Part shown: one piece after another, positions 42,921-50,863 of the stretch | Layout: every line of letters begins with the position of its first letter | How positions within the stretch are numbered: position 1 is the stretch's first letter | Assembly: GCA_963721365.1 (NCBI GenBank) | Contig: CAVRJE010000016.1 | Location: 70,898 to 134,897 of the forward strand | Length of the DNA: 64,000 nucleotides | From: CAIQPS01 sp963721365 | Lineage (GTDB): Bacteria; Actinomycetota; Thermoleophilia; RBG-16-64-13 | Reading direction: 5' to 3' | Position numbers and translations under genes: made by a program | The notes under the pieces: generated by a model | What the model saw: the letters and a program-made list of their open reading frames with translations, nothing else | Database searches by the model: none | What the model was told of the DNA's origin: nothing

Positions 42921-43904
42921 ATGCGCGGGTGCCGCTACAGCCCCGCCGGCGAAGGAGCAACGGCAACGGGAGCCGGGGCGCCGGCAGCGGAATGCCGCGA
43001 AGTCCACAAGCGCTTCGGCAGTACGCACGCGCTTCAGGGGGTCACCCTGGAGGTACCGCGGGGCAGCATCTTCGGCTTCTTGGGTCCTAACGGCGCCGGC
43101 AAGTCCACGCTCGTCAAGATCCTCACCGGGCTGGTTCACGCCGACTCCGGCGCAGTCCGAGTGCTGGGAGGCAAGCCGGGTAGCAGGGGCACCCAGCGCG
43201 GGGTCGGCTACTTGCCCGAGCACTTCCGCTTCCCCGGATGGCTCACGGGCCGGGAGCTTCTGCGCTTCCACGGCCGGCTGGTGGGGGTCGCCGTCGACAC
43301 GGAGCATCTTCTGACACTCGTCGGCCTCGCCGACGCGAAAGACCGCCGGGTGTCGGAGCTGTCCAAGGGCATGCAGCAACGGCTGGGGCTCGCGCAGGCC
43401 CTCGTAGGATCGCCCCAGCTCGTCTTCCTCGACGAGCCCACGAGCGCCCTCGATCCGCTTGGCCGGATCGACGTGCGCGATGTCCTCTTGCACTTGAAGG
43501 ACCGAGGGACCACGGTGTTCCTCAATAGCCACCTGCTCACCGAGGTGGAGAAGATCTGCGACCGCGTGGCCGTGATAGACCGCGGATCGATCGTGGCCCA
43601 GGGATCCATGGACGAGCTTCTCCAGGGGCCGGTGGCGCGGGTGGAGGTCGGGGAGCTGTCGCCGGAGGCTGTCGGCGGGGCGGCTGCGGCCTTCCGGGCG
43701 GCGGGAACTGCCCAGGCGGCCTACGCCGGCGGTGAGTTCATCGTCTCCGTCGCTTCCCGGGAGGAACTCCCTAAGGTCGTCGCCACACTCGTCGGTCTCG
43801 GCCTCCCGGTATACGAGGCCGGACTGGTCCGCCGCTCGCTCGAGGATACTTTCGTCCAACTCGTCAAGGACCACGAGCCCGCCTCGACACCGGAGCGACC
43901 ATGA
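42921..43904 (+). CDS. ABC-2 type transporter ATP-binding protein
   Basis: ATPase of about 327 residues. Walker A GPNGAGKST, signature LSKGMQQRLGLAQAL, Walker B LVFLDEPTSALDPLG and H-loop FLNSHLLTEV are intact; the C-terminal 90 residues form the accessory domain seen in CcmA/NatA-type exporters. The N-terminal 25 residues are Ala/Gly-rich. ATG 42921 has GGGAG upstream. It overlaps the permease start by 4 bp (ATGA). Together they could export or insert membrane components; NosDFY-like copper maturation is possible given the cupredoxin gene, but that is only context. Confidence 0.92.
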   Translation: MRGCRYSPAGEGATATGAGAPAAECREVHKRFGSTHALQGVTLEVPRGSIFGFLGPNGAGKSTLVKILTGLVHADSGAVRVLGGKPGSRGTQRGVGYLPEHFRFPGWLTGRELLRFHGRLVGVAVDTEHLLTLVGLADAKDRRVSELSKGMQQRLGLAQALVGSPQLVFLDEPTSALDPLGRIDVRDVLLHLKDRGTTVFLNSHLLTEVEKICDRVAVIDRGSIVAQGSMDELLQGPVARVEVGELSPEAVGGAAAAFRAAGTAQAAYAGGEFIVSVASREELPKVVATLVGLGLPVYEAGLVRRSLEDTFVQLVKDHEPASTPERP

Positions 43905-44869
43905 CCCAAATCGCGCCGGACAGCGCCGCAGCCGCTCCAGCAGGCCGTCGCTGGTTCTCGCCCGGCAGCGCACCCCGCCAGGTGCTCACGCTGGCCGCCT
44001 TCACCTGGAAAGAGGGCCTGCGGCGGCGCATGGTCATCGTGGGCCTGGTCCTCACCCTGGCCTTCGTCGTCCTCTACGGTCTGGGGGGCTACTTCGCCTT
44101 CCGCTACCAGACCGATCTGGGCATCGATCAGGCACCTGACGGCGCCGGCGGCCTGCTGCCTGCCGACACCGACCTTGCCTCTCTCATGAGACAGATCGCC
44201 GCCTACGTGATGCTCTCTCTCGGCATCTTCATGGCCAGCATCCTGACCGTGACTATGCTCGTATTCTCCACCTCGGGGATGGTGTCGGGTGACGCCGAGA
44301 ACGGCACGCTGCAGACGATCGTAACGAGGCCGCTGGCTCGATATCAGTTGCTCTTGGGCCGCTATCTCGGCTTCGCCAGCATCTTCCTGGTCTATTTGAT
44401 CATGGTGACCGCCCTGCTCATCGGGCTCACCTGGGCCTTCAGCGGCTACGCCCCGCCGGATCCTGTCCAGGCCATCTGCCTGATAGCGCTGCAAGGTCTC
44501 ATCCTCCTGGCGCTCGCAGCGGTAGGCACCACCCTCCTGCCTCCCCTCGCCACCGGCATCCTCGTGTTCATGGCCTACGGCCTGGCCTTCATGGCCGGAG
44601 TCGTGAATCAGATCGGGATACTCCTCGCCAACCAGACCGCGCAGACCATCGGAAAGGTGGTCGCCTTCTTGATTCCCTCCGATCTCCTGTTCCGGGGTGG
44701 GCTGCATGACCTCGCCCCGGTCATCCCCGGCGCCCTGTCTCAGCTTATCCAGACCGGCCCCTTCGGCACGCCCTCCCCCATCGGCCCGGGCATGCTTCTC
44801 TACTGCCTTGGGTATCTAGTGGTCGCCCTTGCCGTCAGCTGCTGGCTGTTCGCCCGCAAGGATCTCTGA
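43901..44869 (+). CDS. ABC-2 type permease
   Basis: A membrane protein of 322 residues with six TM helices. A cytoplasmic N-terminus (KEGLRRRMVIVGLVL) is followed by a long extracytoplasmic loop and FSTSGMVSGDAENGTLQTI, with VTRPLARYQLLLGRYLG, typical of ABC-2 (NosY-like) permeases. It is coupled to its ATPase by ATGA overlap and lies 21 bp before the cupredoxin gene, which has its own AAGGAGG site. The three likely share a transcript. Confidence 0.9.
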   Translation: MTQIAPDSAAAAPAGRRWFSPGSAPRQVLTLAAFTWKEGLRRRMVIVGLVLTLAFVVLYGLGGYFAFRYQTDLGIDQAPDGAGGLLPADTDLASLMRQIAAYVMLSLGIFMASILTVTMLVFSTSGMVSGDAENGTLQTIVTRPLARYQLLLGRYLGFASIFLVYLIMVTALLIGLTWAFSGYAPPDPVQAICLIALQGLILLALAAVGTTLLPPLATGILVFMAYGLAFMAGVVNQIGILLANQTAQTIGKVVAFLIPSDLLFRGGLHDLAPVIPGALSQLIQTGPFGTPSPIGPGMLLYCLGYLVVALAVSCWLFARKDL

Positions 44870-44890
44870 ACCCTACAAGGAGGCTACCCG

Positions 44891-45277
44891 ATGAGCGTTC
44901 GCACCCTCGCCCACAGAACGGCACTCTGGTTCGCGGTCCTGGCCGCGCTGGTGCTCGCCTCCGGCCTACTGGCCGGCTGCGGCGGCTCTTCCACCACCGC
45001 GACCACGGCGGGCGGCGCGGCGGCCGGAAATGCCGCTCAGGTGATCATGACCAATCGCTCCTACGACCCGCAGGAGATCACCGTCAAAGTCGGGGACACC
45101 GTCACCTGGGTCAACCAGGACGCGCCCAAGCACGACGTCGTGGCCGACAATGGCGAGTTCAAGAGCAGCTTGTTCGACAAGGGCCAGAGCTTCAGCTTCA
45201 CGTTCACGAAGGCGGGCACATACCCGTATCACTGCAGCATCCACCCCGGCATGACCGGTACGGTGATCGTGCAGTAG
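44891..45277 (+). CDS. Cupredoxin (plastocyanin/azurin-like) lipoprotein
   Basis: A protein of 128 residues. A signal peptide ends in the lipobox LLAGCGGS (Cys about 30), then a Thr/Ala/Gly linker and one cupredoxin domain. The type 1 copper ligands are all present: His in APKHDVVAD, then Cys, His and Met in YHCSIHPGMTG. It would be anchored on the outer face of the cell membrane and carry single electrons or bind copper. It follows the ABC-2 genes, and its stop touches that of the convergent glycosyltransferase gene. Confidence 0.93.
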   Translation: MSVRTLAHRTALWFAVLAALVLASGLLAGCGGSSTTATTAGGAAAGNAAQVIMTNRSYDPQEITVKVGDTVTWVNQDAPKHDVVADNGEFKSSLFDKGQSFSFTFTKAGTYPYHCSIHPGMTGTVIVQ

Positions 45278-46516
45278 CTACGTGGGCGCTTGGCCGGACG
45301 CCTCCTGCGGCGCGGTGGTCTCCTCCCGGCTCTTCGCACGAATGAAATGAACCAGTTGGGCGAAAGCGGGCACGGGGCGTTCGCGCACCTCTCTGGCGCC
45401 GAGAGCGATGGCGTCCGCGTACGCCTCCATGATCTGATCGATGAGCCGATCCCACGAGTAGCGCTCGGCCCGCGCGATGCCCGAAAGGGTGAGATCCTCC
45501 CGTAGTCCGGGGTTTTGCAGGACGTTGAAGAGTGCGCTCTCGAGAGCCGCTGGGCTGTCGGGCGGCACAAGGACGCCGGCCGAGCCTTCGGCCAGGACGG
45601 CGCGGTAGCCGGGGATGTCGGACGCCACCACCGGAAGACCGGCGGCCATCGCCTCGATGAGAACGATCCCGAAACTCTCGCCACCGTTTGAGGGAGCGCA
45701 CAGCACCTGCGCCGCGGCCATCTCCTCGATCTTGACGTCGTGCGACACCCGTCCGAGCGCGGTGACGCCGCTCAGGCTCCTGCTGGGCGTGCGGCGTTCC
45801 CGCGACGCGAAGGCCTGAAGCTCCTCGGGAGTCGGACCGGCAAGCACGAGGGTGGCGTCGGGGAGTCGCCGGCGAAGGCCTTCGAACGCCTCGAGCAGAG
45901 CGGGCAGACCTTTCCGAGGCTCGGGACGCCCGATGAAGAGGATGCGGCCGGGCACCTTTGTCCCTTGCCTGGCGGCCGCATAGCGTTCTATCTCGATACC
46001 GTTCGGGATCACCCGGTATTCCCCGGGAAACTCGCCGATGACGGTCTGGCGGGCGGTCTCGGACACGACGATCCGTACCGTGATGCTGGCGAAGATCCTT
46101 TCCGCCAGCGGCCGCCAGCGCAGGTAGACAGTGGAGGCCGCACCCGCGGCGTGGAAGGTGGCCACGACCGGTACCTTGGCCATCATGGTGGCCGCGGCGC
46201 CGACCGCGGGGATGGTCGGCTCATGGACGTGCAGCACATCCAGTTGCAGAGGGGTCAGGATGCGGCTCATCTTTCCGAGCATGAAGAACGACCCGTTGAC
46301 GTAGGCGACGGAGCCGTTCGCGCGCACCGGAAAAGCCCTGCCGGCCGAGATGAAATTGGTGGGGATCGTGGCCTGGGAACGGTGGAGATCACCGGCCGGG
46401 GCTATCACATAGACATCATTGCCCGCACGTTCGAGATGGCGGACGAGACTCATCACGTGGTTGTTCACGCCACCCGGCACTGTCCACGCATACGGCGAAA
46501 CCAGACCTATCCGCAT
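45278..46516 (-). CDS. GT4-family glycosyltransferase, PimA-like
   Basis: GT-B fold retaining glycosyltransferase of 412 residues. The acceptor domain starts MRIGLVSPYAWTVPGGVNNHV, close to phosphatidyl-myo-inositol mannosyltransferase PimA. The donor domain has ILFIGRPEPRKGLPALLEAF and the E-x7-E motif in GESFGIVLIEAMAAG. Enzymes of this group add mannose or related sugars to lipid carriers at the inner membrane face. Whether the acceptor is phosphatidylinositol cannot be told from sequence. It is transcribed alone from ATG 46516, divergent from the NlpC/P60 gene. Confidence 0.88.
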   Translation of the reverse strand: MRIGLVSPYAWTVPGGVNNHVMSLVRHLERAGNDVYVIAPAGDLHRSQATIPTNFISAGRAFPVRANGSVAYVNGSFFMLGKMSRILTPLQLDVLHVHEPTIPAVGAAATMMAKVPVVATFHAAGAASTVYLRWRPLAERIFASITVRIVVSETARQTVIGEFPGEYRVIPNGIEIERYAAARQGTKVPGRILFIGRPEPRKGLPALLEAFEGLRRRLPDATLVLAGPTPEELQAFASRERRTPSRSLSGVTALGRVSHDVKIEEMAAAQVLCAPSNGGESFGIVLIEAMAAGLPVVASDIPGYRAVLAEGSAGVLVPPDSPAALESALFNVLQNPGLREDLTLSGIARAERYSWDRLIDQIMEAYADAIALGAREVRERPVPAFAQLVHFIRAKSREETTAPQEASGQAPT

Positions 46517-46672
46517 GGAGCCTCTCCGTTTGCCTCGTTGGACACCGCACAGAACGACCGATGCATCCTACAAGCCATGGTATCGCTTCAGTCTCATGTT
46601 GTGGCTACGCATCTTCCCGCTCGTCGGGCCGGCCAAACAGGAGCCGCGGTCCCGACCGCGAAATGACAGCAA

Positions 46673-46702
46673 ATGACAGATTCGAGCGGGCGACGGTATA
46701 AT
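46673..46702 (+). promoter_or_regulatory. Promoter of NlpC/P60 gene 1
   Basis: ATGACA at 46673-46678 (one mismatch to TTGACA) and TATAAT at 46697-46702 are separated by 18 bp. Transcription would start near 46709 and give a leader of about 65 nt before the GTG at 46776. Confidence 0.7.
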
Positions 46703-46775
46703 CCCGCCCCAAGTGACACGGCTGGCGACGCCCACTTCCGAGGAGAACGGGGACCAGGCGGACCAGGAGGAGAAG

Positions 46776-47807
46776 GTGCCTGGCACCAGACGCATCGCAC
46801 ACGCAGTACCCAAGCGCCTGCTGGCGCTCATCCTGATCGCCTCCCTTCTACTGCTCTCCGGCCCTGCCCTCGTTCAGGCCACCCCGGCGATAGACAGGGC
46901 CAAGGCTCAGGCCGAGGCGCTGATGAACCTCATCGACAAGCTCGACGAAGAGTTGAGCGCGGCGACCGAGGACTACAACTACGCCAATCAGGAACTCGAG
47001 GACACACAGGCTGCGGTCAAAAGGACCACGGCAAACATCACCAAGGCCGAGAAGGACCTGCAGACGGCGCAGGACCAGCTCAACCAGCGGCTGGTCAACA
47101 TCTACAAGTCCGGCAACCTCACCATGCTGGACGTCATCCTCAACACCAGCAGCTTCACCGATCTGATCGCGCGCATCGACCAGATGCAGCGGCTGGGCAA
47201 GCAAGACTCCGAACTCATCCATCAGGTGGAGGGCTACGCACAAAAGGTGGCCGACCGAAAGGCCGAGCTGGAGACCGAGCTGAAGGAGCAGCAGGCATAC
47301 GCCGACAAGGCCGAGACCGCCAAGCAGAAGGTGCTCACCCAGCTCGAGAAGCAGAAGAAGGCCCTCAAAGGCAAGGAAAAGCAGATCGCCCAGCTGAGGA
47401 AGGCAGAGGCCGCCCGCCAGGCGAAGCTCGCCGCTGAGGCCCGGGCCCGGCAGAAGTTCCTCAAGTCCCGCCCCGGCATAGTCATCGGCACCGCCATGAA
47501 ATATCTGGGGGTGCCGTACGTGTGGGGCGGTTCGAGCCCCAGCGGCTTCGACTGCTCCGGTCTGGTCAAATACAGCTTCGCCAAGGTGGGTATCTCCCTG
47601 CCCCACTCCAGCGCCATGCAATATCGCTACGGCACGCATGTGTCACGAAGTCAGTTGAGGCCCGGAGACCTGGTCTTCTTCTACAACCCGATCCACCACG
47701 TGGGCATCTACATCGGCAACGGCAACATGATCAACGCCACCGGCAACCACGTGCAGATCGGCACGGTATGGAAGAACAGTTACTACGGAGCTACGCGCCT
47801 GTTCTAG
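46776..47807 (+). CDS. Secreted coiled-coil NlpC/P60 peptidoglycan endopeptidase 1
   Basis: A protein of about 343 residues. A Sec signal peptide (RLLALILIASLLLLSGPALVQA) is followed by a long coiled coil (about 40-215, rich in Glu/Lys/Gln) and a C-terminal NlpC/P60 domain. The catalytic triad is visible: Cys in GFDCSGLVKYSF, His in IHHVGIYIGNG and a polar third residue in TGNHVQIGTV. The architecture is that of RipA/CwlO/PcsB-type cell-wall hydrolases acting in division or growth. GTG 46776 has AGGAGG at 5-nt spacing and lies downstream of a good promoter, so an earlier GTG at 46713 is unlikely. A paralog lies at 56653. Confidence 0.92.
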   Translation: MPGTRRIAHAVPKRLLALILIASLLLLSGPALVQATPAIDRAKAQAEALMNLIDKLDEELSAATEDYNYANQELEDTQAAVKRTTANITKAEKDLQTAQDQLNQRLVNIYKSGNLTMLDVILNTSSFTDLIARIDQMQRLGKQDSELIHQVEGYAQKVADRKAELETELKEQQAYADKAETAKQKVLTQLEKQKKALKGKEKQIAQLRKAEAARQAKLAAEARARQKFLKSRPGIVIGTAMKYLGVPYVWGGSSPSGFDCSGLVKYSFAKVGISLPHSSAMQYRYGTHVSRSQLRPGDLVFFYNPIHHVGIYIGNGNMINATGNHVQIGTVWKNSYYGATRLF

Positions 47808-47837
47808 AACGCCCCAGCTACCGAACCGAGGCCGGGC

Positions 47838-48350
47838 ATGGACTTCCTCGAACTCGTCAAATCGCGTTACTCGTGTCGATCCTACCAACCTCACCCCGTC
47901 GAGCAGGACAAGCTGCTACGGGTGCTCGAAGCCGTGCGCCTCGCCCCCTCCGGATCCAACCGCCAGCCCTGGAAGTTCATCCTCGTGCAGGACCAGGAGG
48001 TCAAGCGGAGGCTGGTGCGGGCGTGCGCCAATCAGCGTTTCATAGCGACCGCACCGGTGGTGGTAGCTGGATGCGGGCTCATGCCGGATCGGATCATGAG
48101 TTGCGGCATCCCGGGCGATCCGGTCGACGTCGCGATCGCCATGGAGCACCTGTCTTTGGCGGCCACCGCGGAAGGACTGGCGACCTGCTGGATCGGAGCG
48201 TTCTCGCAGGACGAGGCCCGGGAAGTTCTCGGCGTGCCACGCACGGTCAGGATCATCGGCCTCATGACCCTCGGCTACCCGGACGACGGACCCCGCGCCA
48301 AGACCCGCAAGCCGTTGTCGGAGATCGTTACGGCCGACCGCTGGGAGTAG
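47838..48350 (+). CDS. Nitroreductase-family FMN oxidoreductase
   Basis: A flavoprotein of 170 residues beginning MDFLELVKSRYSCRSYQPHP, with the FMN-phosphate Arg/Ser pattern, then RLAPSGSNRQPWKFILVQD and a C-terminal GYPDDGPRAKTRKPLSEIV. The short length and EHLSLAATAEGLATCWIGAF are typical of anaerobe nitroreductase-like proteins with unknown physiological substrate. It is followed without a gap by the YgbA_NO-type gene, suggesting coupled expression and a possible tie to nitrosative stress. Confidence 0.92.
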   Translation: MDFLELVKSRYSCRSYQPHPVEQDKLLRVLEAVRLAPSGSNRQPWKFILVQDQEVKRRLVRACANQRFIATAPVVVAGCGLMPDRIMSCGIPGDPVDVAIAMEHLSLAATAEGLATCWIGAFSQDEAREVLGVPRTVRIIGLMTLGYPDDGPRAKTRKPLSEIVTADRWE

Positions 48351-48352
48351 AT

Positions 48353-48766
48353 CTGCCGACCGGCGCGACACCTTCGCGCGCCTCGCGCCGCCTGAGCCGC
48401 GAGGCGCGGACCGTCGAGCTGATGATCCTGATGTACTGCCGCGATAACCACGCGGCAGCCGGCCCGCGCGCAGAAGCGGCAGGCCCCAGCCCGGCGGCAC
48501 CGCGAACAGACGACGGCCACAGGCCTACCCTCTGCCCCGACTGCGCCGCACTGCTTGACTATTCACTCGACCGCATCGAAACGTGTCGCTTCGGCCCCGG
48601 CAAGCCGACCTGCGCCCGCTGCACGGTCCACTGTTTCCGCCCGGTGATGCGGGAGCAGATCAGGGCTGCCATGCGCTATTCGGGACCGCGCATGACCTAC
48701 CGGCATCCCTATCTGGCGGTGCGCCACCTGATGGACCGCCGACGGGAGCCGCGCGAGGGCCACTAG
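48353..48766 (+). CDS. YgbA_NO family protein (nitrous-oxide-stimulated promoter family)
   Basis: The sequence matches the YgbA_NO family, whose E. coli member is induced by NO through NsrR. Conserved features are SREARTVELMILMYC, CPDCAALLDY, CRFGPGKPTCARCTVHC and MREQIRAAMRYSGPRM, giving at least six cysteines that could hold an Fe-S or Zn centre. The start is unclear: homology begins near 48390, the first in-frame ATG (48422) would cut the family N-terminus, and CTG 48353 directly after the nitroreductase stop is the only upstream candidate seen. A missed indel joining it to an upstream ATG is possible. It adds to the NO-response genes of the window. Confidence 0.8.
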   Translation: MPTGATPSRASRRLSREARTVELMILMYCRDNHAAAGPRAEAAGPSPAAPRTDDGHRPTLCPDCAALLDYSLDRIETCRFGPGKPTCARCTVHCFRPVMREQIRAAMRYSGPRMTYRHPYLAVRHLMDRRREPREGH

Positions 48767-48825
48767 CCGGGACCCCCATGGGGCGCGCCCGGGCCCCCCC
48801 TGCGGCGCCGCGGCCGGATCGCTCC

Positions 48826-49293
48826 TTACCCGATCTGCTCGGCCAGGTAGTTCTCCAGCCCCGTCTGCCCGATCTGCTCGAGCTGCGCTTCCAGCCAGTC
48901 GACGTGTTCTTCTTCCTGCTCCAGGATGGCCTCCAGCAGCTTCTTGGAGCCGTTGTCCCCCACCTCGGTGGCCAGCTTGATGCTGTCGTTGTAGCCCCGC
49001 ACCGCAACGTACTCGTGCGCCAGGTCGTTCTTGTGCATATCCGGGACCAGCGCGCCGATGTGCAGAGGGTTCAGCGCGCTGACCATCGGCCGGCCCTCGA
49101 GGTACAGGATGCGGTCGATCAGGCTTTCGGCGTGCTTCATCTCGGTTATCGCCCGCTTCCACACCGGGTCGTGGAGCTTGCCGTAGTGCCAGTTCTCGAG
49201 CATCTCGGCATGCACCGTGTACTGGCTGATAGCGGACAGTTCCTCGGCGAGGCGCGCGTTCAACGCCTCGATCATCCTCGCGTCGCCCTGCAT
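48826..49293 (-). CDS. bfr: Bacterioferritin
   Basis: A ferritin-like iron-storage protein of 155 residues. Diiron ferroxidase ligands follow the Bfr pattern: LAEELSAISQYTVHAEML, ITEMKHAESLIDRI, DLAHEYVAVRGYND and LEQEEEHVDWLEAQLE. It stores Fe3+ and limits Fenton chemistry. The heme-binding Met cannot be confirmed; MVSALN lies in the expected region. ATG 49293 has AGGAGG at 6-nt spacing. It is divergent from CDF transporter 2, and the pair may share metal-dependent control. Confidence 0.93.
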   Translation of the reverse strand: MQGDARMIEALNARLAEELSAISQYTVHAEMLENWHYGKLHDPVWKRAITEMKHAESLIDRILYLEGRPMVSALNPLHIGALVPDMHKNDLAHEYVAVRGYNDSIKLATEVGDNGSKKLLEAILEQEEEHVDWLEAQLEQIGQTGLENYLAEQIG

Positions 49294-49463
49294 GGCATAC
49301 CTCCTGGAAGTCTTCTGATTGCTGGGCAACATGTACCCGCCGAGCACCGCCGAGAAACCCCACTCGGCGAGCGGTCCGGCCGCCCGCTGCGGCGCCGGTG
49401 CCGTTTCCCCGTGACACGGCGCTCTTGCGGGGGCCTGTGGACGCCGGGAGGCCTGCTGTGCGC

Positions 49464-49469
49464 TAGACT
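49464..49469 (+). promoter_or_regulatory. -10 box of a near-leaderless promoter for CDF transporter 2
   Basis: TAGACT lies 8 bp before the ATG at 49478, the same hexamer and nearly the same position as at CDF transporter 1 (30886). No ribosome site precedes the ATG. Confidence 0.5.
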
Positions 49470-49477
49470 CTCGACAC

Positions 49478-50444
49478 ATGAAAGCCTCCCTCACACCCAC
49501 ACCTGCCGGTCTGCCGGCCGAAGAACGCATCCGGGCGATCCGCCGGGTGCTATGGGTGGTCCTCGCCCTCAACGTCGTCGTCGCCCTGGCCAAACTCCTC
49601 TACGGTCTCTTCAGCAACTCGGCTGCGATGCAGGCCGACGGCATCAGTTCCCTGTTCGACGGGGTATCGAACGTGGTGGCTCTGATCGGCATGAGTTTCG
49701 CGGCCCGTCCCGCGGACCGAGGCCACCCGTATGGCCATGGCAAGTTCGAGACATTCACCGCGGCGGTCATCGCCGTCATGCTCGGCATCGCCTGCTACAG
49801 CGTGGCACGAGGCGCGGTCGCAAGCCTCCGGGGCGACCAGGTCACCGAGGTGACGATCGCATCGTTCGCCATCATGCTCGGGACGCTCGCGGTGAACATC
49901 GGCGTGACCACCTGGGAGGCCCGCGCGGGACGACGGCTCGGCAGCGAGGTGCTGACCGCGGACAGCCGCCATACGTTGAGCGACGTCGCCGTGAGCATCG
50001 GCGTGATCATCAGCCTCATCCTGGTCAAGTTGGGCTTCCAGAAGGCCGACGGAGTGGTTGCTCTTCTGGTCGCGGTCGTCATCGCTTACACGGCGCTGAC
50101 CATCATCCGGGGCGTGGCGCGAACGCTCGGTGACGCCGCCCGTTTGCCGGCAGAGGACGTCGCAGCCATCGCGGCCGGGGTCCCGGGTGTCGCTCGGATG
50201 TCACTCGGTGCGGACGCGGGGCTCCGCGAGCCATGTGGCCGCCGACCTCCACGTGCTCGTCGCCCCCGAGACCACCGTCGAGCAGGGACACCAGATCGCC
50301 CACACAGTGGAGAACGCCCTGCGCGCCAAATACCCACAACTCACCGACGTCGTGGTGCATGTGGAGCCGGCCGAACCTGAGCCGGCCGCACCTGAGCCCG
50401 CCAAGGGGTCGGCGGGCGCGGCCGCTGACGCTCGGCGTCCCTAG
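49478..50444 (+). CDS. Cation diffusion facilitator transporter 2, frameshifted
   Basis: A second CDF-family metal exporter, about 321 residues after correction. TM2 metal-site DGISSLFDGVSNVVALIG (D-x3-D, unlike H-x3-D in the first copy) and TM5 LTADSRHTLSDVAVSIG (H-x3-D) are visible. The H/D pattern resembles Fe/Mn-type rather than strict Zn transporters, a weak inference. GHPYGHGKFETFTA is the usual cytoplasmic loop. One indel near 50205 (VARMSL to RTRGSASHVAADLHVLV) restores the C-terminal CDF domain, which ends in an Ala/Pro-rich tail. Confidence 0.88.
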
Positions 50445-50849
50445 CATGTCCGAGGGACTGAACTGCTCGACGGTGAGCGGGACCTGCCGCTCGAGATTGC
50501 CGTCGAGAAATATGTCGAACGAATGCGGGCCGTGGGAGCCGAATCTGACAAGATTCAGGTCGAGGATGAGGTTGACCGAGGTCTCCGCTTCGGTCTCGCC
50601 CTTGACCTCAACCTCACCCTCCATGGGCGTAACGACATCCACGCCGTCGGGGTCGACGAGCCGGACGGTGAGGTGATGCACCGGGTCTTCGCCGACGTCG
50701 CAGGCCAGCTTGAGCGCAAGCGCCATGTGGGGATGCACCGCGTCGGCGTCGGCCAGGGTGATCCGGTCGAAGATACCGCAGACGATCAGCTTGCCCCCTC
50801 GCTGAGTGACCTCCGCATAGTCGGCCAACAGCGCAAGATCCACTCTCAT
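50441..50849 (-). CDS. DUF6941-like protein
   Basis: The sequence MRVDLALLADYAEVTQRGGKL, then CGIFDRITLADADAVHPHM, fits the DUF6941 family: small soluble beta-rich proteins of about 135-145 residues with unknown function. The conserved part ends at about residue 135 (VPLTVEQFSPSDM). The open frame continues to 50103 through sequence that is antisense to CDF transporter 2, which I take as spurious; a stop in the adjacent frame at 50441 implies one more indel. It is followed upstream by the DUF2779 gene, 15 bp apart on the same strand. Confidence 0.65.
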
Positions 50850-50863
50850 TGCTCCAAGCCCCC

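Noticed and set aside
41916..43973. Long minus-strand frame of 685 codons
   Set aside because: It runs antisense to the ABC ATPase and out of frame through the 12S-like gene; Arg/Gly-rich composition and no family motif.
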